Source: Sinomonas atrocyanea (GTDB taxonomy: Bacteria > Actinomycetota > Actinomycetes > Actinomycetales > Micrococcaceae). Taken from it: DNA of 64,000 bases. The notes under the pieces were generated by a model that was not told the origin of the DNA, searched no databases, and worked only from the letters and a program-made list of their open reading frames with translations. The DNA is taken from assembly GCF_030812675.1 (NCBI RefSeq), contig NZ_JAUSTE010000009.1:62001-126000 (forward strand), written 5' to 3'. Shown here one piece after another: positions 1-9,400 of this stretch (position 1 is its first letter; each line of letters begins with the position of its first letter). The translations under genes and the position numbers were made by a program.

Positions 1-18
1 CGCATCAGCCAAAAACAA

Positions 19-42
19 GGCCCGTTTCACGTGAAACGGGCC
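19..42. promoter_or_regulatory. parS: parS centromere-like site
   Basis: A perfect 24-bp palindrome (12-bp arms) whose core at 24-37 is GTTTCACGTGAAAC, the canonical bacterial parS core. It lies 27 bp past the parB stop codon. ParB loads here as a CTP-dependent clamp for origin segregation. The long GC arms could also fold as the parB terminator hairpin, so the site may do both jobs. I saw no second copy of the core in the window. Confidence 0.92.
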
Positions 43-68
43 CTGTGCGATGTCAGCGAGCAAAAACG

Positions 69-1286
69 CTATTCCTCTTCGGGGCTGATCAGCGTCATGA
101 TGCGGTTGAGATCCTCCACGGAGGCAAACTCGATGCTGACCTTGCCCTTCCGTGCTCCGAGGGTGATCTTCACGTTCGTGTCGAGACGATCCGCCAGATT
201 CGAGGCCAAGAAGTCGAGCCGCTCGTGCCGGGCGTTGTTCCGCGTCGATGCGCGCCGCGCCTCCTGAGGCTCCTGATACAGGGCCACGGCTTCCTCGGTG
301 GCGCGCACCGACAGACCCTCGGCAACAATCTTCTGAGCGATGCGCTCCATTGCAGCGTCGTCAGGCAGGGACAGGAGTGCCCTCGCATGGCCGGCGCTGA
401 GCACGCCTGCGGCCACCCGACGCTGGACGAGCGGCGGAAGGCGGAGCAGCCGGATGGTGTTGGAGACCTGGGGCCGTGAGCGGCCGAGGCGATCCGCGAG
501 CTCCTCGTGCGTAGTTCCGAAGTCCTGGAGGAGCTGCTGGTAGGCAGCTGCCTCTTCAAGGGGGTTCAGCTGGCTCCGGTGGAGGTTCTCGAGGAGCGCG
601 TCGCGGAGCAGGGCGTCGTCACCTGTCTCGCGGACGATCGCCGGGATAGCGGTCAGTCCTGCGGCCTTCGCCGCCCGCCAGCGCCGCTCGCCCATGACGA
701 GTTCATAGCTTTCGCTACCGGGCTCGGTTGACTTCCTGACAACGATCGGCTGCAGGATCCCGATCTCACGCACTGAGTGCACGAGCTCCGCCATGTCGTC
801 CTCATCGAAGACCGTACGGGGCTGCTTCCGGTTGGGGTGGATGTCGTCCACGCCGACTTCGGCGAACTGGGCTCCCGGAACCTCGACGAGGTCGAGCTCG
901 TCCTCCGCCGGTGCGCGCTTTGCCCGGGAACGGCCCGCGCGTGGCTGAGGCTGCCCGGGGGCCGATGAGTCGACCGCGGGGCTGTCCTCCCCGGGATCGG
1001 CGTCTGCGTCGACAGAGGAGGGCCCGGAGGCAGGAAGATCCGCAGACGACGCAGAGGACCCCGCAGTGCCCCGACTGTCACGGTCACCGGTCGAGGCCTG
1101 CGCGTCATCCATGGTCTCGGCATCAGGAGTCTCCGCCTGCTCCTGCGACCCCTGAGCGGTCCGGCGCCCCGTGTCGGGGAAGAACAGGTCGACGGGGCGC
1201 GACGGCGTCGTCGAGCCGCTAGCCGGGGCCGTGCTCGGGATGAGGGCTCCCAAGCCCCGGCCGAGTCCTCGGCGCTTCTCGCTCAT
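69..1286 (-). CDS. parB: Chromosome partitioning protein ParB
   Basis: 405 aa. ParB binds parS, slides as a CTP-gated clamp and stimulates ParA. Residues 3-16 carry the conserved N-terminal ParA-interaction motif ([14 protein letters not shown]). Residues about 17-130 are an acidic, Ser/Pro/Ala-rich linker. The core starts near 134, with the CTP-binding GERRWRA motif near 199 and the parS-reading helix-turn-helix ([20 protein letters not shown]) near 261-280. A C-terminal dimerisation domain follows. The ATG at 1286 was chosen because GGGAGGA lies 8 bp upstream and the conserved motif begins at once; a longer in-frame start at 1412 would add 42 non-conserved residues inside parA. It lies downstream of parA on the same strand and next to parS. 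Confidence 0.95.
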   Translation of the reverse strand: MSEKRRGLGRGLGALIPSTAPASGSTTPSRPVDLFFPDTGRRTAQGSQEQAETPDAETMDDAQASTGDRDSRGTAGSSASSADLPASGPSSVDADADPGEDSPAVDSSAPGQPQPRAGRSRAKRAPAEDELDLVEVPGAQFAEVGVDDIHPNRKQPRTVFDEDDMAELVHSVREIGILQPIVVRKSTEPGSESYELVMGERRWRAAKAAGLTAIPAIVRETGDDALLRDALLENLHRSQLNPLEEAAAYQQLLQDFGTTHEELADRLGRSRPQVSNTIRLLRLPPLVQRRVAAGVLSAGHARALLSLPDDAAMERIAQKIVAEGLSVRATEEAVALYQEPQEARRASTRNNARHERLDFLASNLADRLDTNVKITLGARKGKVSIEFASVEDLNRIMTLISPEEE

Positions 1287-1365
1287 AGCGGTTTCCTCCC
1301 TTGAGCCCGATCGCCCGGGCACTGGCTGTTCACAGGTGGTGCGAGACGGATGACCCGCCGACGAG

Positions 1366-2412
1366 CTAGCGTTCCGCGATCTCTGCCGCGGCCTCGAGGT
1401 ACGACAATGCACCCGTCGACGTCGGATCGTAGGTCAGCACCGTCTGCTGGTAGCTGGGGGCTTCGGAAATCCGCACGGAACGCGGCACCACGGCCTCCAG
1501 GACCTGCTCGGGGAAATGCTCGCGCACCTCTGCCGCTACCTGGGCAGCGAGGTTCGTCCGACCGTCGTACATCGTCAGGAGGATCGTCGAGACGCGCAGG
1601 TCGGCGTTGAGGTGCTTCTGGATCATCTCGATGTTCTTGAGCAACTGGCTCAGTCCCTCGAGGGCGTAGTACTCGCACTGGATCGGGATCAGGACCTCGG
1701 TCGCAGCACAGAAGGCATTGACGGTGAGGAGGCCGAGGCTCGGCGGGCAGTCGATGAAGATGTAGTCGAGGCGTTCGAGGCCGGCCTTCTCACGCTCGGC
1801 GGCGTAGTTGTCGATGGCGCGGCGCAGACGCTGCTCGCGCGCCACCAGCGAGACCAGCTCGATCTCGGCACCTGCCAGGTGGATGGTCGCCGGCGCGCAG
1901 ACCAGGTTCTCCACGTCGGGGCACGGGGCGACGACGTCCTTCAGCGGGGCATCGTTGATGAGGACGTCGTAGATGCTCTCGACTTCTGAGTGGTGCTCGA
2001 TGCCGAGGGCGGTCGACGCGTTCCCCTGGGGGTCGATGTCGATCACGAGGACCTGCATCCCCGCGGAGGCCAGCGCCGCAGCAATGTTGACCGTGGTCGT
2101 GGTCTTCCCGACCCCGCCCTTCTGGTTGGACACGGTGAAGACGCGAGTTCGGTCCGGGCGGCGGAGCGTGCGTCCGCTAAGCCTCTCGCGGCGGCGCGCC
2201 TCGCTCGCGAGCTGGCTCGCGATCGGGCTGCCCTCGTCCAGGTTCTGGAGGAAGGACTGGGCATCGCCCCTCGGCGCGGCCAGGAGCTCTGCCGGAGCTG
2301 ACGGTGGCTGAGGACCCACTTCCGCGGCTCCGCCGGCCGTGGCGCGCGCAGACCCCAGCGTCAAAAAGGGAGGTATGCGCTGGGCCGACGTCTCGCCACT
2401 GGTCACTGTCAA
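1366..2412 (-). CDS. parA: Chromosome partitioning ATPase ParA
   Basis: 348 aa. A Walker-type ATPase that moves ParB-parS complexes over the nucleoid. The deviant Walker A motif KGGVGKTT is at residues 98-105, followed by DIDPQGNAS and the Walker B-like stretch [12 protein letters not shown]. There is an N-terminal extension of about 88 Pro/Ala-rich residues before the ATPase fold, longer than in Bacillus Soj but common in actinobacteria. The chosen start is TTG at 2412 with a weak GAGAGTGAG ahead of it; no better start sits before the ATPase fold. It is followed after 79 bp by parB and preceded by rsmG on the same strand. Confidence 0.94.
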   Translation of the reverse strand: MTVTSGETSAQRIPPFLTLGSARATAGGAAEVGPQPPSAPAELLAAPRGDAQSFLQNLDEGSPIASQLASEARRRERLSGRTLRRPDRTRVFTVSNQKGGVGKTTTTVNIAAALASAGMQVLVIDIDPQGNASTALGIEHHSEVESIYDVLINDAPLKDVVAPCPDVENLVCAPATIHLAGAEIELVSLVAREQRLRRAIDNYAAEREKAGLERLDYIFIDCPPSLGLLTVNAFCAATEVLIPIQCEYYALEGLSQLLKNIEMIQKHLNADLRVSTILLTMYDGRTNLAAQVAAEVREHFPEQVLEAVVPRSVRISEAPSYQQTVLTYDPTSTGALSYLEAAAEIAER

Positions 2413-2479
2413 CTCACTCTCGATTCGCGTCGATTGCCTCTCCCTAGACTAGCCGCTCAACCCGTCCTCCCGCGGGAGT

Positions 2480-3157
2480 TCAGGCCTCGCCGACGTCGAT
2501 CCTCACAACGGTGGTCGGCTCTTCCAGCAGGCTCTCGCCCACGGTGTGCACGTCTACGGAATGGCCCCTGAACTTCCGGATGGCCTTGGCGGCCTTCTCC
2601 ACTTCCTCCGCCGCGCTGCGCCCCTTGATCGCCACGAGGGTCCCGGACCCCCGCAGCAGCGGGAGCGTCATCGGCACCAGCGTGGAAAGCGCGGACACGG
2701 CACGGGCGGTGACGAAGCCGGCCTCCACCTCACCAGCCACCTGCTCGGCGCGCCCCCTCAGCACCGTGACGTTGCCAAGGCCCAGGTCGGCGACGACCTC
2801 TTCGAGCCACAGCACGCGCCGCTCGAGCGGCTCGATGAGCGTCAGGTGCAGATCGGGGCGCGCGATGGCGAGGCACAGGCCGGGAAGCCCTGCCCCGCTC
2901 CCGACATCTGCGACCCGGGCCCCCGGAGGGAACTCGGACTCGATGACGGCACAGTTGAGCACATGCCTGCTCCACAGTCGCGGGACCTCCCGCGGGCCGA
3001 TCAGGCCGCGCTCGAGGCCGGACGTGGCGAGGTGGTCCACATAGCGGCGCGCGAGGTCGAGGCGGTCACCGAACAGGTGCTCGGCGGCGGCCAGATCGCG
3101 CCCGGCCAGTTCGGGCACACCGCCGACTGCGGCCTCAGCGGACGACTTCTCGGCCAC
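2480..3157 (-). CDS. rsmG: 16S rRNA (guanine527-N7)-methyltransferase
   Basis: 225 aa. A SAM-dependent methyltransferase that modifies G527 of 16S rRNA; loss of this enzyme is a known route to low-level streptomycin resistance. The SAM-binding motif I (VADVGSGAGLPGL) is at residues 82-94, after the family's N-terminal helical region with the LWSRHVLN motif. Length is normal. The start is GTG, 5 bp past the jag stop codon, so it is probably co-transcribed and perhaps translationally coupled in the rpmH-rnpA-yidD-yidC-jag-rsmG string. Confidence 0.93.
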   Translation of the reverse strand: MAEKSSAEAAVGGVPELAGRDLAAAEHLFGDRLDLARRYVDHLATSGLERGLIGPREVPRLWSRHVLNCAVIESEFPPGARVADVGSGAGLPGLCLAIARPDLHLTLIEPLERRVLWLEEVVADLGLGNVTVLRGRAEQVAGEVEAGFVTARAVSALSTLVPMTLPLLRGSGTLVAIKGRSAAEEVEKAAKAIRKFRGHSVDVHTVGESLLEEPTTVVRIDVGEA

Positions 3158-3162
3158 GGCGT

Positions 3163-3702
3163 TCAGTCGGCGGAGACGACGATGTGCCGCGCGGCGCCCT
3201 CGCCCTCCGACTCGCTCGTGAATCCGAGGTCTGCCACGGCGTCGTGCACGATCTTGCGCTCATACGAGCTCATCGGCTCGAGGTGGACGGTCGGCTCGCC
3301 GGCCTTGACCCGCTCGACGGCCTGCTCGGCGAGCTCCTGCAGGCGCACCGACCGCTCGCCGCGGTAGCCGTTGATGTCCAGGACGAGCCGCGAGCGGTTG
3401 CCGGTGGCGGAGAGCACGGACAGGCGGGTGAGCTCCTGGAGGGCCTCCAGGACCTCGCCGTCAGCCCCCACGAGCGTGTCGAGGCCCTCGGCCTCGTCGT
3501 CGCCGACCACCGAAAGGTAAGTCCGGCCGTTGCGGACCTCGATGTCGATGTCACCGTCGATATCGGCGATGTCGAGGAGTTCTTCAAGGTAGTCGGCGGC
3601 GACGTCGCCCTCCTCCTCGAGCCGGCTGAGCGGCGTCTCGGAGCCGGCGGCCTCGGCGTCGTGGTCCTCGGGAAGGTTCACGGCAGTGCTCTCGGAGGTC
3701 AT
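3163..3702 (-). CDS. jag: Jag/KhpB-family KH-R3H RNA-binding protein
   Basis: 179 aa. RNA-binding protein of the Jag/KhpB (SpoIIIJ-associated) family, linked in other bacteria to cell elongation and envelope control. The acidic N-terminus (1-35) is followed by a Jag-type/KH-like region with LVGADGEVLEALQELTRL at 77-94, and an R3H domain at about 142-178 with the signature Arg149-x3-His153. The ATG overlaps the yidC stop codon as ATGA, which shows coupling and sets the start; longer in-frame starts would lie inside yidC. Position right after yidC is the conserved arrangement. Confidence 0.93.
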   Translation of the reverse strand: MTSESTAVNLPEDHDAEAAGSETPLSRLEEEGDVAADYLEELLDIADIDGDIDIEVRNGRTYLSVVGDDEAEGLDTLVGADGEVLEALQELTRLSVLSATGNRSRLVLDINGYRGERSVRLQELAEQAVERVKAGEPTVHLEPMSSYERKIVHDAVADLGFTSESEGEGAARHIVVSAD

Positions 3703-4664
3703 GACTTCTTCTTCCTGTTCTTCCGCTGCGGCTGCTGGCGCTGCGTCTTGGGCTCCGGCGGGGGCGGGATGTCCTCGGGACGCATGACCTTGCCCGTGGT
3801 GACGTCGATCGGGGCGAGGCCCTTCGCAGCCCGGCGCTCGTTGAGGGCGCGCGCCGCCGGGGAACCGGGAGCGGGCATCCGGCGGATCACGTAGAACTGC
3901 TGGCCCATGGTCCACAGGTTGGAGATCGTCCAGTAGATCAGGACGCCGATCGGGAAGTTGATGCCGCCGATGCCGAAGACGAGCGGGAGGATGTAGAGCA
4001 GGATCTTCTGCTGGCGCATGAACGGGCTGGCCATGGCCGCATCGGACATGTTCTTCGCCATGATCTGCTTCTGGGTGATGAACTGCGAGGCCGTCATCGC
4101 CACGATCATCAGGATCGAGAGGATGGCCACGGCGACCGCGTCGCCGCCGCCCCCGTGCAGCAGCGAGGCGGAGAGCGGTGCCCCCAGGATGCTCGAGTTG
4201 TGGAACTGCTCGACCTGGTCGTGGGTCATCGCACCGATGCCCGTGTTGTTCGCCTGCGCGTTGCTGATCCCCGAGAGCACGCGGAAGAGCCCGAAGAAGA
4301 ACGGCATCTGGATCAGCATGGGCAGGCAGGCCGAGAACGGGTTGGTCCCGTGCTGCTTGTAGAGCGCCATCTGCTCCTGGGCCATGGCCTGCCGCGAGAG
4401 CTGGTCGGTCTTGCCCTTGTACTTCGCCTGGAGCTTCTGGAGGTCGGGCTGCAGGAGCTGCATGCCCCGCTGAGCCTTGATCTGCTTGACGAAGACCGGG
4501 ATCAGTGCGCCGCGGATCACCAGGACGAGCCCGATGATGGAGAACGTCCACGTCCAGCCGCTCGCTGCGGGCAGGCCGATGAAGGACAGGGCCTCGTGGA
4601 AGGCCACCATGACGAAGGAGACCAGCCACTCGAAGGGCAGAAGTATTGTCCCTAGAGGGTCCAT
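3699..4664 (-). CDS. yidC: Membrane protein insertase YidC
   Basis: 321 aa. Inserts and folds membrane proteins alone or with SecYEG. Hydrophobic segments lie at about 8-30, 38-60, 110-132 and in two to three further stretches to about residue 245, fitting the five-helix core. The conserved positively charged groove residue is Arg51 (LVIRGALIPVF), and the cytoplasmic coiled hairpin about 62-100 carries QRGMQLLQPDLQKLQAKYKG. The C-tail is basic and ends KNRKKKS. It has the short actinobacterial form without the large periplasmic domain of E. coli. The stop overlaps the jag ATG. Confidence 0.95.
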   Translation of the reverse strand: MDPLGTILLPFEWLVSFVMVAFHEALSFIGLPAASGWTWTFSIIGLVLVIRGALIPVFVKQIKAQRGMQLLQPDLQKLQAKYKGKTDQLSRQAMAQEQMALYKQHGTNPFSACLPMLIQMPFFFGLFRVLSGISNAQANNTGIGAMTHDQVEQFHNSSILGAPLSASLLHGGGGDAVAVAILSILMIVAMTASQFITQKQIMAKNMSDAAMASPFMRQQKILLYILPLVFGIGGINFPIGVLIYWTISNLWTMGQQFYVIRRMPAPGSPAARALNERRAAKGLAPIDVTTGKVMRPEDIPPPPEPKTQRQQPQRKNRKKKS

Positions 4665-4685
4665 GCGTTTTCCCTGTTCCTCATG

Positions 4686-5102
4686 TCAATTGCTCGTGTC
4701 ATTGGGGCGCGGACCCTCAGGGCCAGCGTCGGTCCAGAAGCGGTCCGGGTGGTTCAGCACGACGATCCGCGGGATGCGGTCGTCGGGCCAGTGGCGATGG
4801 CCTTCCGGGACCGGATCGATGCCCCCGGCGTTCCAGGGATGGCATCGGACCAGCCGGCGCACCGCCAGATACGATCCTCGCACAGCGCCGTGCACCGTGA
4901 CGGCCTCGAGCGCGTACGCCGAGCAGGAGGGGAAGAACCGGCACACCTGCCCGTACAGCGGGGACACGATGGCGCGGTAGGCCTTCAGCAGCAGGATGAG
5001 CGCGTGCTGCGGGAGGGTCCAGACGAAACGGCCGACGGCGGCCGCCCACCTCAGGAGCACAGCTCGCCGCGCGCCGGCGGGCATCTCAGCCACCGCTGCC
5101 AT
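4686..5102 (-). CDS. yidD: Membrane protein insertion efficiency factor YidD
   Basis: 138 aa. A small amphipathic membrane-associated protein that helps YidC-dependent insertion. The family signature is clear: [20 protein letters not shown], then [20 protein letters not shown] and [20 protein letters not shown], with three conserved Cys. The roughly 30-residue N-terminal extension and the C-terminal tail beyond the signature are poorly conserved in the family. The start overlaps the end of rnpA by 17 bp, the usual rnpA-yidD linkage. Confidence 0.94.
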   Translation of the reverse strand: MAAVAEMPAGARRAVLLRWAAAVGRFVWTLPQHALILLLKAYRAIVSPLYGQVCRFFPSCSAYALEAVTVHGAVRGSYLAVRRLVRCHPWNAGGIDPVPEGHRHWPDDRIPRIVVLNHPDRFWTDAGPEGPRPNDTSN

Positions 5103-5487
5103 CCGCTGTCCTCTCCCGCCCGGCGGCCCCGTCGGGGCTGGTGCCCCGATCGAGGCGGCGCAGGGCTGCGCCGAGCGCCGATTCGTAGTCCGTGCTGAGG
5201 TCGTCCCAGCTCGCCGTCGACGATGCGGGCAGTGCGCGCACGACGACGTCGAGCCCCACGGGCCGCCCGCGTACCGTCGAGGCAGCAGCCTCCCTCAGCC
5301 TCCGTTTAACGAGGTTGCGGGTGACTGCGTTCCCCACGGCCTTGGACACGATGAAGCCGAACCGGCTCGCCCGTCCATCGTTGGGGGCCGCATACAGCAC
5401 GACGTTCCGGCGCCCTTGGCGGACGCCGGAACGTACGGTATGCGTAAAGTCCGCGCCGGAGCGCAGGCGATGGGCCGCGGCGAGCAT
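5086..5487 (-). CDS. rnpA: Ribonuclease P protein component
   Basis: 133 aa. Protein subunit of RNase P, which matures tRNA 5' ends with the M1 RNA (rnpB, not in this window). The signature stretch [18 protein letters not shown] is at about 50-67, preceded by [12 protein letters not shown]. The C-terminus runs about 15 residues past the usual fold as a Gly/Asp-rich tail inside the overlap with yidD. Lies 49 bp downstream of rpmH. Confidence 0.95.
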   Translation of the reverse strand: MLAAAHRLRSGADFTHTVRSGVRQGRRNVVLYAAPNDGRASRFGFIVSKAVGNAVTRNLVKRRLREAAASTVRGRPVGLDVVVRALPASSTASWDDLSTDYESALGAALRRLDRGTSPDGAAGRERTADGSGG

Positions 5488-5536
5488 CAGTCCGCCATCA
5501 GCGCGTGCCCGCGATCCGACCCGGCCGAGTCAGGAC

Positions 5537-5674
5537 TCAGGCCGAGAGCTCAACGCGGCCCTTGGACCGGCGCGCAGCCAGGATGGCGCGGCCGGCGCGG
5601 GTGCGCATCCGCAGACGGAAGCCGTGCTTCTTGGCACGACGGCGGTTGTTCGGCTGAAAAGTCCGCTTGCTCAC
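5537..5674 (-). CDS. rpmH: 50S ribosomal protein L34
   Basis: 45 aa, the standard L34 length. Reads [20 protein letters not shown] at the N-terminus and ends KGRVELSA; both ends match the family. Start is GTG at 5674 with GAGTGAGA 5-6 bp upstream. It heads the rpmH-rnpA-yidD-yidC-jag-rsmG transcription unit, which runs away from dnaA; a possible promoter with TACATA as -10 lies in the region around 5730. Confidence 0.96.
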   Translation of the reverse strand: MSKRTFQPNNRRRAKKHGFRLRMRTRAGRAILAARRSKGRVELSA

Positions 5675-6275
5675 TTCTCTCACTCCAGTAGATCGAGCGC
5701 GTCTGCCGGACGGGTCGAAGTGCTGGCGGACGCTATGTATTCAGGGCCTGCCGCCCCCGCCGCGCCTCATGCCGGCATCCGCAGCACGAGCACCCGATGA
5801 AGGGCTGTGCGTGGGGCGTGCCGAGGGCATGCGACAGGAGAAGTAGGCAGACACAAAGGACTTAACGACGTTAGGGCACGGCAAGGGGCGGCGTCAATTC
5901 GCCGTACCAGTCCTCGGCGGCGCCAGCGCAGCCGGACTCCTCGTGGGGAGGTTGTCCCCAGCTGTGGCCAACTCCACTCACAGGCCTGTGGACAGCGCCC
6001 TTGCGCGGCCCCCGCGGAGAACTTCACCAGTGTAATTCCTCGGCCCGCCGATGCCAGCTATCTTCTGGGTTGTCCCATCCTCTAGTCTGTTCGAGCGCCC
6101 TCCTCCACGCCTGTGGGTATCCCTGTGGATGAAACAAGCGGTTCAGAGGATGCCGGCGCACTGACGGGGGTGAAACGCCTCCCTGCCCGCGTCCGGTTCG
6201 CCCCCGGTCATCGTCGCGTCACGGACGCCGGGGCAGCGACGGCGTGAGAAGCGAAGCAGGCAGGTAGAGGAGCAC
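5675..6275. other. rpmH-dnaA intergenic region with scattered DnaA-box-like sites
   Basis: 601 bp with no convincing gene. It must carry the divergent promoters of rpmH and dnaA. DnaA-box-like nonamers are TTGTCCCCA at 5952-5960, CTGTCCACA (minus strand) at 5987-5995 and TCATCCACA (minus strand) at 6124-6132. In actinobacteria DnaA boxes here often serve dnaA autoregulation. Two overlapping open frames near 5770-6085 lack family features and were not called. Confidence 0.6.
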
Positions 6276-7700
6276 ATGGGACCAGAGGAAGCCAACGAAG
6301 CCAACACCCTTGGCAGTTCGTGGCGCCGCGTGGTGCGCCTCCTCGAGGAGGATGACCGGGTCTCGCCGCGCCAGCGCGGATTCGTCTCGCTGGCGCAGGC
6401 GCAGGGGCTCATCGGCTCAACCCTCCTCGTCGCCGTCCCCAACGAGCTCACCCGCGAGGTCCTGCAGGGCCAGATCAAGTCCGCCCTCGACGACGCCCTC
6501 CGGTCCGTCTTCTCCGAGGACATCCGGTGCGCGATCGACGTCGACACCGATCTGGTCCCGGTGCGCGCCGAGACGTTCGAGCCGGTCAAGCGGCCTGAGA
6601 TCCGGGAGGCCATCCGCGAGGAGCTGCGCCCGGCGCCGACGCCGCCGAGCACGTCCCAGGAGGTCAGTCGCCTCAACCCGAAGTACGTGTTCGACACGTT
6701 CGTGATCGGCGCCTCCAACCGCTTCGCGCATGCGGCGGCGGTCGCGGTGGCGGAGGCACCGGCCAAGGCGTACAACCCGCTGTTCATCTACGGCGACTCC
6801 GGCCTCGGCAAGACACACCTGCTGCACGCGATCGGCCACTATGCCCGCCGCCTCTACAACGGCATCCGCGTGCGGTATGTGAACTCCGAGGAGTTCACGA
6901 ACGACTTCATCAACTCCATCCGCGACGACGAGGGCACGAGCTTCAAGACCACGTACCGGAACGTGGACCTGCTCCTGATCGACGACATCCAGTTCCTCGC
7001 CGGCCGCACGGGGACCATGGAGGAGTTCTTCCACACGTTCAACGCCCTGCACAACAGCAACAAGCAGGTCGTCATCACCTCGGACCAGCCCCCCAAGGCC
7101 CTGCACGGCTTCGAGGACCGGATGAAGTCCCGCTTCGAGTGGGGCCTCCTGACCGACATCCAGCCGCCGGACCTCGAGACCCGTATCGCGATCCTCCGCA
7201 AGAAGGCCAACAGCGAGGGCCTCTCCGCGCCGGACGACGCGCTCGAGTACATCGCGTCGCGCATCTCGGCGAACATCCGCGAGCTCGAGGGCGCCCTGAT
7301 CCGCGTGACGGCCTTTGCGAGCCTGAACAAGCAGCCGGTCGACGTCGCGCTGGCCGAGATGGTCCTCAAGGACCTCATCACCGACGAGTCCGCCCTGGAG
7401 ATCACGGCAGAGCAGATCCTGACGGAGACCGCGGCGTACTTCAAGCTCACGGTCGACGAGCTCAACAGCAAGTCCCGCACGCGCACACTCGTCACGGCCC
7501 GCCAGATCGCGATGTACCTGTGCCGCGAGCTCACAGACATGTCGCTGCCGAAGATCGGGCAGGTCCTCGGCGGCCGCGACCACACCACTGTCATCCACGC
7601 CGACCGGAAGATCCGGGAGCTGATGGCCGAGCGGCGCGCGATCTACAACCAGGTGACGGAACTGACGAACAAGATCAAGCAGGCCCAGCGGGGTCTGTAG
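6276..7700 (+). CDS. dnaA: Chromosomal replication initiator DnaA
   Basis: 474 aa. AAA+ initiator that binds DnaA boxes and opens oriC. Domain I is about 1-100. The linker domain II is short (about 105-132), unlike the long linker of Streptomyces. Walker A (GDSGLGKT) is at 173-180 and Walker B (LLLIDDIQFL) at 231-240. Domain IV carries GGRDHTTVIHADRKI from residue 432, the DnaA-box reading helix-turn-helix. Start ATG with GAGGAG 5 bp upstream. Confidence 0.97.
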   Translation: MGPEEANEANTLGSSWRRVVRLLEEDDRVSPRQRGFVSLAQAQGLIGSTLLVAVPNELTREVLQGQIKSALDDALRSVFSEDIRCAIDVDTDLVPVRAETFEPVKRPEIREAIREELRPAPTPPSTSQEVSRLNPKYVFDTFVIGASNRFAHAAAVAVAEAPAKAYNPLFIYGDSGLGKTHLLHAIGHYARRLYNGIRVRYVNSEEFTNDFINSIRDDEGTSFKTTYRNVDLLLIDDIQFLAGRTGTMEEFFHTFNALHNSNKQVVITSDQPPKALHGFEDRMKSRFEWGLLTDIQPPDLETRIAILRKKANSEGLSAPDDALEYIASRISANIRELEGALIRVTAFASLNKQPVDVALAEMVLKDLITDESALEITAEQILTETAAYFKLTVDELNSKSRTRTLVTARQIAMYLCRELTDMSLPKIGQVLGGRDHTTVIHADRKIRELMAERRAIYNQVTELTNKIKQAQRGL

Positions 7701-8215
7701 CCGGCGGGGGCCTCGCGCCTGCGCGTGCCTTATTAACAGGCACCTGTGGACAAGGCTGTGGATGGTTAAGTGCACATCCTGCCGGCATGGGCTTAAAACC
7801 CTCAGGACCGCTGTGGAGAGTCGGAATGACACGAATCCGGGCGTCCACAGCCCACCCTCAGGCTCTCCGCTCTGGATCAACACCGGATGAACAGGCCAGT
7901 TCCGCGGCCGTCCGCGGCCAGAGCCGGTTATCCACAGTTTCCACAGCACTTATTAACACCACCAATTACAAGAATCTTCAGGCAGTTAGCCAACAGTTGC
8001 CCTTCCCCGCCCGGACGGCACTCCCCTGGGGCCAGCCACCCAGCCGAGCCGGGTCCAGGCCGGCTTGAATCCGTGAGCACCCATGGGGCTAAGCTGTGCT
8101 CAACGCTTGCTGTGGGTCCGCAGCCTCGAACCGAGGCCTTCGCCGGGCCCGGCCGGCACCCCTGAACGTGTGCCCCCGCGGCCAATGAGACAGCGATGAA
8201 AGGCGGAACGCGTCC
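7701..8215. other. oriC: Putative chromosomal origin oriC (dnaA-dnaN gap)
   Basis: 515 bp without a gene between dnaA and dnaN, the usual actinobacterial oriC place. DnaA boxes: TTGTCCACA (minus) 7745-7753, CCATCCACA (minus) 7757-7765, GCGTCCACA 7841-7849, TTATCCACA 7928-7936 and GTTTCCACA 7937-7945, plus weaker ones. The 10-mer CTTATTAACA occurs twice, at 7729-7738 and 7949-7958, flanking the box field; the stretch 7946-8000 is unusually AT-rich for this DNA and is the best candidate unwinding element. Leading-strand gene orientation on both sides agrees. Confidence 0.8.
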
Positions 8216-9340
8216 GTGAAGTTCCGAGTCGAACGGGATGTCCTCACCGAGGCCGTGAGCTGGGCGGCCCGCTCGCTCTCTCCGCGTCCCCCTGTGCCCG
8301 TCCTGGCCGGCCTGCTGCTCAAGGCACACGACGGCGTCGTGAGCCTCAGCAGCTTCGACTACGAGACGTCCGCCCGCCTCGAGATCCCGGCCGAGATCCG
8401 CGAGGAGGGCACCATCCTCGTCTCCGGCCGGCTCCTCGCGGACATCTGCCGCAGCCTTCCCGCCGCCCCGGTGGATGTCGAGACCGACGGCACCAAGGTC
8501 ACCCTCACGTGCCGCCGCAGCTCGTTCCACCTCGCCACGATGCCCGAGGCCGAGTACCCGCCCCTGCCGGGGCTCCCCGCCATCCTCGGATCCGTCTCGG
8601 GTGACACGTTCGCGAAGGGCGTGGCCCAGGTGACCATCGCCGCGAGCAAGGACGACACCCTGCCCATCCTCACCGGCGTGCGGATGGAGATCGAGAACGA
8701 GCTCATCACCCTGCTCGCCACCGACCGCTACCGCCTCGCAATGCGCGAGATCCCGTGGAAGCCCGCTAGCCCCGGGACCTCCACCGCCGCCCTCGTGAAG
8801 GCCAAGACGCTCAGCGAGGTCGCCAAGACGCTGGGCGGCTCCGGCGAGCTGAACCTCGCCCTGGCGGACGACGACTCCCGGCTCATCGGCTTCGAGAGCG
8901 GCGGCCGCACCACCACCTCGCTCCTGGTCGACGGCGACTACCCGAAGATCCGGTCGCTCTTCCCGGAGTCCACCCCGATCCACGCCGTGGTCGCGACGCA
9001 GGAGCTCGTCGAGGCCGTGCGCCGCGTCTCGCTCGTGGCGGAGCGGAACACCCCGGTCCGCCTCGCGTTCACGGACGGTCTCGTGACCCTCGACGCCGGG
9101 ACCGGCGAAGACGCCCAGGCCTCGGAGGAGCTCGAGGCGAAGCTCGACGGCGAGGCGATCACCGTCGCCTTCAACCCGCACTACCTCATCGAAGGCCTGG
9201 CCGTCATCGAGACGCCGTTCGTGCGCTTCTCGTTCACGAGTGCCCCGAAGCCTGCGATGATCACCGCCCAGCGTGAGCTCGACGGCGACGACGAGATCGA
9301 CTACCGGTACCTCGTCATGCCCGTGCGCCTGCCGAACTGA
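8216..9340 (+). CDS. dnaN: DNA polymerase III sliding clamp (beta subunit)
   Basis: 374 aa, the normal length for the three-domain beta clamp that encircles DNA and tethers polymerase III. The N-terminal KFRVERDVLTEAVSWAARSL and the C-terminal PKPAMITAQ followed by DYRYLVMPVRLPN are typical; the latter forms part of the hydrophobic cleft that binds polymerase peptides. Start is GTG at 8216 with GAAAGGCGG 8-10 bp upstream. It lies directly downstream of the oriC gap. Confidence 0.97.
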   Translation: MKFRVERDVLTEAVSWAARSLSPRPPVPVLAGLLLKAHDGVVSLSSFDYETSARLEIPAEIREEGTILVSGRLLADICRSLPAAPVDVETDGTKVTLTCRRSSFHLATMPEAEYPPLPGLPAILGSVSGDTFAKGVAQVTIAASKDDTLPILTGVRMEIENELITLLATDRYRLAMREIPWKPASPGTSTAALVKAKTLSEVAKTLGGSGELNLALADDDSRLIGFESGGRTTTSLLVDGDYPKIRSLFPESTPIHAVVATQELVEAVRRVSLVAERNTPVRLAFTDGLVTLDAGTGEDAQASEELEAKLDGEAITVAFNPHYLIEGLAVIETPFVRFSFTSAPKPAMITAQRELDGDDEIDYRYLVMPVRLPN

Positions 9341-9400
9341 CCGGGTCCGGCAGCCCCCGCCGCTCACGACGACCACAGCCCCACGAAGGGAGACCCGGCT

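Noticed and set aside
1287-1412. Longer ParB start at 1412
   Set aside because: The added 42 residues are unlike ParB and lie in parA; the ATG at 1286 has a good ribosome site and begins the conserved N-terminal motif.
3163-4629. 488-residue frame joining a yidC-antiframe segment to Jag
   Set aside because: The first 300 residues are an out-of-frame reading of yidC; the ATGA overlap marks the real jag start.
5770-6085. Two overlapping frames between rpmH and dnaA
   Set aside because: No ribosome site, no conserved features; the region is expected to be regulatory.
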